Shown here: positions 35,723 to 44,350 of the stretch, piece after piece
Layout of the letters: every line of letters starts with the position of its first letter
How positions within the stretch are numbered: position 1 is the first letter of the stretch
NCBI RefSeq assembly: GCF_002786295.1
Contig: NZ_PGTC01000015.1
Coordinates: 188,501 to 252,500, forward strand
DNA: 64,000 bases
From: Pseudooceanicola marinus
Lineage (GTDB): Bacteria > Pseudomonadota > Alphaproteobacteria > Rhodobacterales > Rhodobacteraceae
Direction: 5' to 3'
The notes under the pieces: generated by a model
Databases searched by the model: none
What the model saw: the letters and a program-made list of their open reading frames with translations, nothing else
Told to the model about the DNA's origin: nothing
Made by a program: the position numbers and the translations under genes

Positions 35723-36655
35723 ATGGAAACTCTGGTCTTCGCGCTGCTCAACGGCGCGATCTACGGGCTTCTGCTCTTCATGCTGTCCAGCGGGCTGACG
35801 CTGATCTTCTCGATGATGGGCGTGCTGAACTTCGCCCATGCAAGCTTCTACATGCTGGGGGCCTACCTGGCCTTCACGATCACTGAGGGCACCTCCTTCT
35901 GGATCGCGCTGTTCCTGGCGCCGGTCCTGGTCGGCGGCGTCGGCATGCTGGTCGAACGCTATGGCCTGCGAAAGGTCCATGCCCAGGGGCATGTGGCGGA
36001 GCTGCTGTTCACCTTCGGCCTGGCCTATCTGATCGACGAGCTGGTGAAGATCTTCTGGGGGCGCACGGCGGTGAACTACCGCGTGCCCGAGATCCTGGAT
36101 TTCCCGCTCTTCACCCTCTACGGGGCGCAATACCCGGCCTACCGGATCTTCATCCTCTTCGTTGCGGCCTTCATGCTGGTGGCGCTGTGGTATCTGCTGA
36201 AGAAGACCCGCGCGGGCCTGATCATCCAGGCCGCGCTGAGCCACCCGCACATGGTGGGCAGCCTGGGCCACAACGTGCCGCTGATCTTCATGACGGTCTT
36301 CGGCGCGGGCTGCGCGCTGGCCGGTCTGGCGGGGGTCATCGGCGGCAACTACTTCGTCACCGATCCGGCCATGGCCGTGCAAATGGGGCCCATCGTCTTC
36401 GTCGTCGTGGTGGTCGGCGGCCTGGGCAGCCTGGAGGGCGCCTTCATCGCCGCCATGCTGATCGGCCTGCTGCAGACATCGGCGATTTCCATCAATGCCT
36501 CGCTGGCCGACATCTTCGGCTTCATCGGCCTGGGGGCCGACACCGAACTGGGCGAGATCACCATCGCCTCCATGGCGCCGATGCTGCCCTTCCTGCTGCT
36601 GGTGCTGATCCTGATGATCCGCCCGCGTGGCCTCATGGGGGACCGTGAAGTATGA
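35723..36655 (+). CDS. Liv-type ABC importer permease 1 (LivH type)
   Basis: An inner-membrane permease of 310 residues with about eight to nine hydrophobic segments, starting METLVFALLNGAIYGLLLFMLSSGLTLIFSMMGVLNFAH, the standard LivH opening. The later FGAGCALAGLAGVIGGN and VVVGGLGSLEGAFIAAMLIGLLQ are family motifs contacting the ATPases. The stop overlaps the next start (ATGA). Confidence 0.92.
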   Translation: METLVFALLNGAIYGLLLFMLSSGLTLIFSMMGVLNFAHASFYMLGAYLAFTITEGTSFWIALFLAPVLVGGVGMLVERYGLRKVHAQGHVAELLFTFGLAYLIDELVKIFWGRTAVNYRVPEILDFPLFTLYGAQYPAYRIFILFVAAFMLVALWYLLKKTRAGLIIQAALSHPHMVGSLGHNVPLIFMTVFGAGCALAGLAGVIGGNYFVTDPAMAVQMGPIVFVVVVVGGLGSLEGAFIAAMLIGLLQTSAISINASLADIFGFIGLGADTELGEITIASMAPMLPFLLLVLILMIRPRGLMGDREV

Positions 36656-37911
36656 CCGACATGACTGCATCCCACGCTGCGCTGGAACCCTCGCGCAGCG
36701 ACAAGTTCCGCCAGCGGACCGTGCCGCTGATCCTCTTTGCGGTGGTCCTGCTGGTGATCCCGCTGTTCAACCCCTCGCGCAGCATGGTGACCCTGCTCAA
36801 TCACATGGGCATCACCATCGTCTTCGCGCTGAGCTACAACATGCTGCTGGGGCGTGCGGGCCTTCTGTCCTTCGGCCATGCGGTTTACATGGGGCTGGGC
36901 GGTTACTTCGCGGTTCACGTGATGAACTGGATCGCCGAGGGCACCGGCATCTGGGGCTCGGTCCCGATGTTCTCCATGCCCGCCTTCGGCTTTGGCGCGG
37001 GCGCGCTGGCCGGGGCCGTGATCGGCTGGCCGTCGTGTCGCCGCGCGGGTACGCCCTTTGCCATGATCTCCCTCGGCGTGGCCGAGCTGGTGGCCGCCGC
37101 GGGCTTCATGTTCGACAGCCTGTTCGGCGGCGAGATGGGCATCTCGGGCGACCGGATGAACGGGCCGGAGCTGTTTGGCCTGTCGTTGGGCCCCGTGGAC
37201 GAGGTCTATTGGTTCATCGCCTTCTGGACCTTCATCGGCGTGCTGGGCACCTATGCCTTCACCCGCACCCCCCTGGGCAAGCTGTCGGAGGCCACGCGCG
37301 ACAACCCCGAACGGGTGGAATTCGTGGGCTACAGCCCGCAGCGCGTGCGCTACCTGGTCTTCATCTTCGCAGGCGCCTTCGCGGGGATGGCGGGCGGCAT
37401 GTCGGCCGTGCAGGACGAGATCTTCACCCCGGAGAACCTGTCGCTGATCCCCTCGGGCGCGATCCTGATCGCCACCTACGTGGGCGGGATCCGCTATTTC
37501 ACCGGGCCGATCATGGGCGCCATCGTGATGACCTACATGGGGAGCAACCTTTCCGACTACACCGCCGGCTGGCTGCTGTACCTGGGCCTGATGTTCGTCT
37601 GCGTGGTGATGTTCCTGCCCGACGGCATCGCCGGCATCGTCTACGGCACCGCCGACACGATCCGCCAGGGCCGCGCGGGCGAGATGTGGCGCACCTGGAT
37701 GCTGCGCCTCATGGGGCTGGCCCTCGTGGGGGCCGCGATCATCACCATTGTCGAGGTCGCCTTCCGCTGGTCCGATGGCTACGGCGAGGTGTTCGAGCCC
37801 TTCGGCCTGCAACTGACCGTCGAGAACCCGCTGACCTGGGTGATCGGCATCCTGTCCCTGGTGCTGGGCATCCTCGCCCTGCGCCGCGCCGCGAAGGGAG
37901 GTGGCAAATGA
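36652..37911 (+). CDS. Liv-type ABC importer permease 2 (LivM type)
   Basis: The protein has 419 residues; LivM-type permeases are commonly about 320-430. Motifs: ITIVFALSYNMLLGRAGLLSFGHAVYMGLGGY (the SFGHA signature), YLVFIFAGAFAGMAGGM and TYVGGIRYFTGPIMGA. Membrane segments run throughout, with two extra C-terminal ones (about 345-365 and 390-412). It overlaps both neighbours by 4 bases. Confidence 0.92.
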   Translation: MTDMTASHAALEPSRSDKFRQRTVPLILFAVVLLVIPLFNPSRSMVTLLNHMGITIVFALSYNMLLGRAGLLSFGHAVYMGLGGYFAVHVMNWIAEGTGIWGSVPMFSMPAFGFGAGALAGAVIGWPSCRRAGTPFAMISLGVAELVAAAGFMFDSLFGGEMGISGDRMNGPELFGLSLGPVDEVYWFIAFWTFIGVLGTYAFTRTPLGKLSEATRDNPERVEFVGYSPQRVRYLVFIFAGAFAGMAGGMSAVQDEIFTPENLSLIPSGAILIATYVGGIRYFTGPIMGAIVMTYMGSNLSDYTAGWLLYLGLMFVCVVMFLPDGIAGIVYGTADTIRQGRAGEMWRTWMLRLMGLALVGAAIITIVEVAFRWSDGYGEVFEPFGLQLTVENPLTWVIGILSLVLGILALRRAAKGGGK

Positions 37912-38675
37912 CCCTGGCCCTCGAACTCAAGGACCTGAGGAAAAGCTTCGGCCCCGCCAAGATCATCCAGGGGGTGAACCTGCAGATCGAGAAGGGGGAA
38001 CGGCATGCGATCATCGGCCCCAACGGGGCGGGCAAGTCGACGCTGTTCAACCTGATCTCGGGGCGGTTCTTCCCGTCGTCGGGAGAGGTAAAGCTGAACG
38101 GTGAGGTGATCTCGGGCAAGCGCCCGTTCGAGATCAACCGGATGGGGCTGTCGCGGTCCTTCCAGGTGTCGAACATCTTCACCAACATGACCGTGCGGGA
38201 GAATGTGCGCTGCGGCGTCCTCTACTCCATGGGCTACGGCATGAGCTTCTGGCGCAATATCGGCAACCTGAAGGAGGTGTCGCAGAAGACGGCGCAGATC
38301 CTCGACGAAGTGGGGCTGCTGGACAAGGCGAACCTGCCGGCCGCCTCGCTGCCCTATGCCGATCAGCGCACGCTGGAGATCGCGATCACCATCGCCGGCG
38401 GGGCGGAGGTGATCCTGCTGGACGAACCCACGGCGGGCATGAGCCATTCGGAAACCGACCGCGCCGTGGCGCTGATCGAGAAGGCCAGCCAGGGCAAGAC
38501 CCTGCTGATCGTCGAACACGACATGGGCGTGGTCTTCGGCATGGCCGACCGGATTTCCGTGCTGGTCTATGGCGAGATCATCGCCACCGGCACGCCGGAG
38601 GAAATCCGCGGCGATGCCAAGGTCCGCGAAGCATATCTGGGCGAAGATGCCCAGGCACTGGAGGGCGTGGCATGA
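37908..38675 (+). CDS. Liv-type ABC importer ATPase 1 (LivG type)
   Basis: A 255-residue ATPase. Walker A is GPNGAGKST, Walker B is VILLDEPTAGM, and the switch His is in IVEHDMGVV. The signature loop reads L-P-Y-A-D-Q-R-T-L-E-I-A instead of the usual LxYGxQRxLEIA, so its Gly is Ala. It starts with ATGA overlap with LivM and ends the same way with LivF. Confidence 0.92.
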   Translation: MTLALELKDLRKSFGPAKIIQGVNLQIEKGERHAIIGPNGAGKSTLFNLISGRFFPSSGEVKLNGEVISGKRPFEINRMGLSRSFQVSNIFTNMTVRENVRCGVLYSMGYGMSFWRNIGNLKEVSQKTAQILDEVGLLDKANLPAASLPYADQRTLEIAITIAGGAEVILLDEPTAGMSHSETDRAVALIEKASQGKTLLIVEHDMGVVFGMADRISVLVYGEIIATGTPEEIRGDAKVREAYLGEDAQALEGVA

Positions 38676-39394
38676 GCCTGGACGCGAACCCCGAACCGAT
38701 GCTGCAGCTGACGGATCTGCATGCCTACTACGGCAAGAGCCACGTCCTGAACGGCGTCAACCTGGAGATCATGCCGGGCGAGGTGATCGCCCTTCTCGGC
38801 CGCAACGGCGTGGGTCGGTCCACCACCGCAAAGGCGATCATGGGTGAGGTGGTGCCCGTCGGCTCCGTCCGGTTCAAGGGGCAGGAGATCGGCGGCATGG
38901 CCAATCACCGCATCGCCCGCCTTGGCCTGGGCTACGTGCCGGAAAGCCGGGACATCTTCCCGACGATGACCGTGCGCCAGAACCTGATGCTGGGGATCAA
39001 GAACATGCGCCGCCCCGGCAAGTGGACGATCGACCAGATGCTGGAGATGTTCCCCAACCTCGGCCGCCGCGCGGACAACGCCGCCGGGGTGCTGTCGGGC
39101 GGCGAGAAGCAGATGCTGACCATGTGCCGGACCCTGATGGGCGATCCCGAGCTGATCATCATCGACGAGCCGACCGAGGGGCTGGCGCCGCTGATCGTGC
39201 AACAGGTGGGCGAGATGATCGCCGAGATCGCCAAGGCGGGGGTGTCGATCCTGCTGGTGGAACAGAAGTTGTCCATCGCGCTGAAGATCGCCGACCGGGT
39301 CTATGTCATGGGCCATGGCGAGATCGTCTACGGCGGCACCCCCGCCGATTTCGCCACCCGCGAGGACATCCGCAAGGAATGGCTGGAGGTGTGA
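38672..39394 (+). CDS. Liv-type ABC importer ATPase 2 (LivF type)
   Basis: A 240-residue ATPase. The signature motif VLSGGEKQMLTMCRTLMG and Walker B LIIIDEPTEGLAP are standard. Walker A reads G43-R-N-G-V-G-R49-S-T: the invariant Lys is Arg. Since Lys binds the ATP phosphates, this site may bind or hydrolyse ATP poorly, leaving one active site in the LivFG dimer. I believe some LivF relatives share this change, so it may be a subfamily trait. Confidence 0.92.
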   Translation: MSLDANPEPMLQLTDLHAYYGKSHVLNGVNLEIMPGEVIALLGRNGVGRSTTAKAIMGEVVPVGSVRFKGQEIGGMANHRIARLGLGYVPESRDIFPTMTVRQNLMLGIKNMRRPGKWTIDQMLEMFPNLGRRADNAAGVLSGGEKQMLTMCRTLMGDPELIIIDEPTEGLAPLIVQQVGEMIAEIAKAGVSILLVEQKLSIALKIADRVYVMGHGEIVYGGTPADFATREDIRKEWLEV

Positions 39395-39670
39395 TCTGCC
39401 GGACCCGGGCTAGGCCCGGGCAAACCCTCCGGGGGAGGGTTTGGGCAAATCACGGGCGGAGCCCTTCCGGACCTCGGGGCCTGGGGCCCCGAGGCAAACG
39501 CTCCGGGGGAGCGTTTGGGAAACTCACGGGCGGAGCCCCCAACGACCCGCGCTGCGCGCGGCAAACCTTCCGGGGGGAAGGTTTGGGGGTTTCACGGGCG
39601 GAGCCCCGCCGGACCCGGGCGTAGCCCCAAGTCTGTAGCGATCACGACCTCGGGGCTTTTGGCTCCGAGG
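39395..39670. repeat. Tandem hairpin array after the Liv importer
   Basis: Gene-free stretch built of at least three units of about 70 bases. Each has a first GC hairpin, then a hairpin AAAC-stem-GTTT, then TCACGGGCGGAGCCC. The second hairpins are at 39422-39442 (AAACCCTCC / GGAGGGTTT), 39496-39516 (AAACGCTCC / GGAGCGTTT) and 39563-39584 (AAACCTTCC / GGAAGGTTT). The stems differ but stay paired. First hairpins include CCCGGGC-N3-GCCCGGG (39404-39420) and CCTCGGGGC-N5-GCCCCGAGG (39472-39494). A further CCTCGG / CCGAGG pair is at 39648-39670. Confidence 0.85.
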
Positions 39671-39717
39671 CACCTGCTCCCATCACGGGCCCGAAATGGG
39701 CGCGCCCTCTGTCTCGC

Positions 39718-40041
39718 CTACTGCTCCCCGCCCGACAGCTTCATCAGCACGATCCCTGACAGGATCAGCAGGGCGGCCAGCAGGCGCAGGGGCGTCACCG
39801 CCTCGCCCATCCACAGAACGCCCACGGCGAAGGCGCCGACCGCGCCGATGCCGGTCCAGACCGTGTAGGCCGTGCCCAGGGGCAGCGACCGCATGGCCAG
39901 CGCCAGCAGGCTGAAGCTGGCGATCATGGTGACAAGGGTGATGATCGAGGGCAGCAGCAGGGTGAAACCCGCGGACTTCTTCATGAAGCTGGCCCAGACG
40001 ATTTCCAGGCAACCGGCGAGGGTGAGATAGAGCCAGGGCAT
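39718..40041 (-). CDS. gdx: SMR-family guanidinium exporter (Gdx/SugE type)
   Basis: A four-helix small multidrug-resistance protein of 107 residues that works as a dual-topology dimer. MPWLYLTLAGCLEIVWASFMK contains the conserved membrane Glu. SLPLGTAYTVWTGIGAVGAF matches SugE (Gdx) rather than EmrE/QacE, the subgroup that exports guanidinium. The start at 40041 has GGAGG 7 bases upstream. Two ACGR-loop hairpins directly upstream form a guanidine-II riboswitch pattern, which supports the function strongly. Confidence 0.93.
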   Translation of the reverse strand: MPWLYLTLAGCLEIVWASFMKKSAGFTLLLPSIITLVTMIASFSLLALAMRSLPLGTAYTVWTGIGAVGAFAVGVLWMGEAVTPLRLLAALLILSGIVLMKLSGGEQ

Positions 40042-40063
40042 GACCTGACCTCCGTTCCAGGGG

Positions 40064-40109
40064 CCGGGCCGTCCCGGGATGAGAACCAGGCGCCGGGTCG
40101 TCCCGACGC
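40064..40109 (-). promoter_or_regulatory. Guanidine-II (mini-ykkC) riboswitch
   Basis: In the gdx direction the leader holds hairpin P1 (40109 to 40090), GCGTCGGG-ACGA-CCCGGCGC with an 8-base stem and one G-U pair. A 12-base linker follows, then hairpin P2 (40077 to 40064), CCGGG-ACGG-CCCGG. Two GC stems capped by ACGR loops and joined by a short linker are the defining features of mini-ykkC RNAs. P2 ends about 10 bases before the GGAGG ribosome-binding site of gdx, so control is probably at translation start. Confidence 0.87.
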
Positions 40110-40180
40110 GCCCCGGGCCTAGCAACCGGGGCGGAGCCGGTCAATCGCCGCCCCATGGCGCCCGGCCATGTCCGTCATGC

Positions 40181-40212
40181 AAAAGGGGCGCCCCGCGGGA
40201 CGCCCCCTTGTC
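40181..40212 (-). terminator. Terminator of the 546-residue acyl-CoA ligase gene
   Basis: On the minus strand GGGGGCGTCCC is followed by GCGGGGCGCCCC and TTTTGC; the outer arms GGGGCG / CGCCCC pair. It lies about 20 bases after the ligase stop and just upstream of the gdx leader, insulating it. Confidence 0.75.
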
Positions 40213-40230
40213 TGGCCCTGGCGACCGGGA

Positions 40231-41871
<1,641 letters not shown>

Positions 41872-41944
41872 GGCGGTTCTCCTCCCAGAACTATCTGGGA
41901 GAAATGTAACCTCGCGCCGGGGCGCCCCCAAGGGCGACGCAGCG

Positions 41945-41967
41945 TCTGCGGAATATTTTTCCGTTTT
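41945..41967. promoter_or_regulatory. Inverted repeat, candidate acyl-CoA regulon operator, copy 3
   Basis: TCTGCGGAA-N5-TTCCGTTTT: the CGGAA-N5-TTCCG core is exact, the outer arms partial. It lies in the 267-base divergent gap between the ligase and the quinone-oxidoreductase-like gene. Directly beside it TTCCG-N5-CGGAA (41970-41984) forms a second dyad of the same half-sites facing outward. Confidence 0.6.
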
Positions 41968-42138
41968 AATTCCGCCCGTCGGAAATGCCGGGCGATTTGC
42001 TGCGTCGCGGCGCCGATTTTCGGTGAATCTCCGCGCATTCCGTAGCGTTTTCAATGCTATATCCGGGCGCCTGCCCTAGTCTGGCGGCAGAGGCCCGGCG
42101 CGGGAGACGCGGGGCGCGAATCACAAGGGAGGCGCGAC

Positions 42139-43107
42139 GTGAAAGCCATCGTCTGTCATGAATTTGGTCCGCTGGAGGACCTGGCCTGGGAGGAGGTTGC
42201 CGACCCGCGGCCCGGCCCCGGCGAGGTGCTGATCCGCACCGAGGCTGCGGGGGTGAACTACCCCGACGGCCTGCTGGTCCAGGGCCTCTACCAGGTGAAG
42301 CCCGAGCGTCCCTTTTCCCCGGGGATGGAGGTCGCAGGTGAGATCGAGAGCGTTGGCGAAGGCGTCAACGGCCTGGCGCCGGGCGACCGGGTGCTGGCGG
42401 CAGTGCAGATGGGCGGCTACGCGGAGAAGGCGGTTTGCCCCGCCGCGCGCTGCATGCCGCTGCCCGAGGGGATGGATGCCGCGGAGGCCTGCGCCCTGCT
42501 GGTGGCCTATGGCACCTCGCACCATGCGCTGAAACAGCGCGGGGCGCTGGCGGCAGGGGACTGGCTGGTGGTCTTCGGCGCGGCTGGCGCCACCGGGATC
42601 GCGGCGGTGCAGATCGGCAAGGTGATGGGGGCAAAGGTGATCGCCGTATGCTCCACCGAGGAAAAGCGCGCCATCGCGCTGGAGAACGGCGCTGACCACG
42701 CCATCGGCTATGACGATCTGAAGGCCGAGGTGAAGGCGCTGACCGACGGCCACGGCGCCGATGTGGTCTACGATCCCGTCGGTGGGGCTGCCTTCGATGC
42801 GGCGACGCGGTTCATGGCGCGCAACGGGCGGCTACTGGTGATCGGTTTTGCCAGCGGCGAGATCCCGCAGTTCCCGGTGAACCTGGCGCTGGTGAAGGAA
42901 TATGCGGTGGTCGGCGTCTTCTGGGGCAACTGGACCCGGGCCGAGCCGGAGGCCTATCGCGCCAATATGGTCGAGCTTCTGGACTGGTATTCCAAAGGCC
43001 GGGTGAAGCCGCTGATCGAGGGGCGTTACCCGATGACCGAGGCGGCGAGCGTGCTGACCCGGGTTCTGGGGCGCGGCGCCACGGGCAAGATCGCGCTGGT
43101 GCCCTGA
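42139..43107 (+). CDS. NADPH:quinone oxidoreductase-like MDR enzyme
   Basis: A 322-residue zinc-free medium-chain reductase. The N-terminal catalytic domain (GVNYPDGLLVQGLYQ, PFSPGMEVAGEIESVG) is followed by the NADP loop VVFGAAGATGIAAVQIGK and VVYDPVGG. Relatives include quinone reductases and acrylyl/crotonyl-CoA reductases of the AcuI type; either could serve acyl-CoA metabolism. It starts with GTG at 42139 after AAGGGAGG. Confidence 0.9.
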   Translation: MKAIVCHEFGPLEDLAWEEVADPRPGPGEVLIRTEAAGVNYPDGLLVQGLYQVKPERPFSPGMEVAGEIESVGEGVNGLAPGDRVLAAVQMGGYAEKAVCPAARCMPLPEGMDAAEACALLVAYGTSHHALKQRGALAAGDWLVVFGAAGATGIAAVQIGKVMGAKVIAVCSTEEKRAIALENGADHAIGYDDLKAEVKALTDGHGADVVYDPVGGAAFDAATRFMARNGRLLVIGFASGEIPQFPVNLALVKEYAVVGVFWGNWTRAEPEAYRANMVELLDWYSKGRVKPLIEGRYPMTEAASVLTRVLGRGATGKIALVP

Positions 43108-43119
43108 GCGGGCACGGGG

Positions 43120-43380
43120 GGTCGGCCTTGCGGCCGATGCCTCCGGCGGGAGTATTTTTGGCCATCGAATAGGGAAAGAGAGGCGCGCCCGGCGGTGGCG
43201 GGCTTATCTTATCCGGCAGCCGAAAATACTCCGGGGGTGGCCGTCGCAGGCGGGCGGGGGCAGCGCCCCCTGCGATCGGGAGCCAAGGGGGGCGAGGTCG
43301 GAGAGGGGGCCGTCGGCCCCCCGCCACCCCTTTGGGGCGTCTCCCCCCGAGAGTATTTTGGGCCATCGGATAGGAGCAGG
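43120..43380. repeat. Cluster of three AAATACTCC elements between convergent genes
   Basis: Elements at 43141-43180 (CTCCGGCGGGAGTATTTTTG), 43211-43240 (CCGAAAATACTCCGGGGG) and 43341-43380 (CCGAGAGTATTTTGGGCC). The two forward copies share a GGCCATCG-A-TAGG tail. Between them is GC-rich sequence with no gene. The region separates the quinone-oxidoreductase-like gene from the IclR gene that faces it. Confidence 0.65.
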
Positions 43381-43385
43381 GTCGC

Positions 43386-43451
43386 GCGGAACGCGCGCGA
43401 GCAAAAGATACTGCGGAACGCGCGCGAGCAAACGGGACGCGGAACGCGCGC
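43386..43451. repeat. Tandem direct repeat, about 27-base period, three copies
   Basis: GCGGAACGCGCGCGAGCAAA occurs at 43386 and 43413, and its first 13 bases recur at 43439, ending right at the IclR stop codon. Periods are 27 and 26 bases. It is not coding. Confidence 0.7.
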
Positions 43452-44270
43452 CTAGTACCCCGTGCGGCTGACCATGCGCGACAGGTCCACGAGTTTCGGG
43501 CCCAGTTCGTTCTCCAGCCGGTCGCGGGTCAGCGAGAAGGCGTAGCCGCCCAGGTTGAAGGCCAGCATCGGCGTGTCGGGCTGGGGCGAGCGGTAGGGCA
43601 CGGAAACGGCGTGCACGTCGCGCTGCCAGTCGCCGAAGTTGGCGTAGAAGCCCTTGCGCGCGATCTGGTCCTGGGCGTCCTCGATGCCGCGCAGCACCTC
43701 GGTCAGCTTGTCACCCTCGTAGCGGTCACGGATGCGGTCCAGGATCTCGGCCCGTTCGGCCTCATGGGTGCCCGCGATATAGGCCCGCCCCATGGCCGAG
43801 CGCGCCAGCGAGATGCGCGAGCCGACGTTGAGTTGCAGCGAGATCACCCCTTCGGAGCGCGCCGCGGCGATATAGGTCACCGCCATGTCGTCGCGCCCGC
43901 CCAAGGCGACAAGCACCCCGTCGCCGCAATCGTCGGCCAGTTTCTGCATGTAAACCTGGGCCGTTTCGCGCACCTGCATGCCGGCCAGGCAGGCATAGCC
44001 CAGAGACAGCACCGGCAGGCCCATGCGGTAGCGGCCCGTGCCCTCATCATAGACCAGGTAGCCGGATTTCAGCAGGGTGAAGGTCAGGCGCGACACGGTG
44101 GAATTGGGCAGGCCGGTGCGTTCGGCCAGTTCCGAATTGCCCAGCCCCGCCTTGTCCGCCGGGCGGAAGGCCTTGAGGATTTCCAGACCCCGGTAGAGCG
44201 CCGTGACGAACTGGCGGTCGCCATCGCCCTTCTCTGCCTCGGTCCCCGTCTCGCTTACCCGTTTCCGCAT
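43452..44270 (-). CDS. IclR-family transcriptional regulator
   Basis: The protein has 272 residues. The winged helix-turn-helix is near residues 25-85 (LGNSELAERTGLPNSTVSRLTFTLLKSGYL). The effector domain follows (about 100-265), with GMQVRETAQVYMQ, GSRISLARSAMGRAYIA and the conserved late Cys position replaced in this copy (VSVPYRSPQ). IclR proteins often control carboxylic acid or aromatic catabolism and bind dyads such as GGAAATnATTTCC. The four CGGAA-N5-TTCCG dyads in the window are plausible targets. No copy lies before its own start. Confidence 0.92.
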   Translation of the reverse strand: MRKRVSETGTEAEKGDGDRQFVTALYRGLEILKAFRPADKAGLGNSELAERTGLPNSTVSRLTFTLLKSGYLVYDEGTGRYRMGLPVLSLGYACLAGMQVRETAQVYMQKLADDCGDGVLVALGGRDDMAVTYIAAARSEGVISLQLNVGSRISLARSAMGRAYIAGTHEAERAEILDRIRDRYEGDKLTEVLRGIEDAQDQIARKGFYANFGDWQRDVHAVSVPYRSPQPDTPMLAFNLGGYAFSLTRDRLENELGPKLVDLSRMVSRTGY

Positions 44271-44350
44271 GTACTCATATCCCCGATGCGCGTCTCGACG
44301 CAGCTACAAAGCGGCAGCCGGAGGGTCAAGGCACCCCGCCTGCCGCATGG

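Noticed and set aside
39422-39584. CRISPR-like array
   Set aside because: The repeats are imperfect hairpins with about 70-base spacing, no unique spacers of constant length and no cas genes.
40042-40160. Guanidine-I (ykkC) riboswitch instead of guanidine-II
   Set aside because: The leader is too short and lacks the long ykkC core; the two ACGR hairpins fit mini-ykkC instead.
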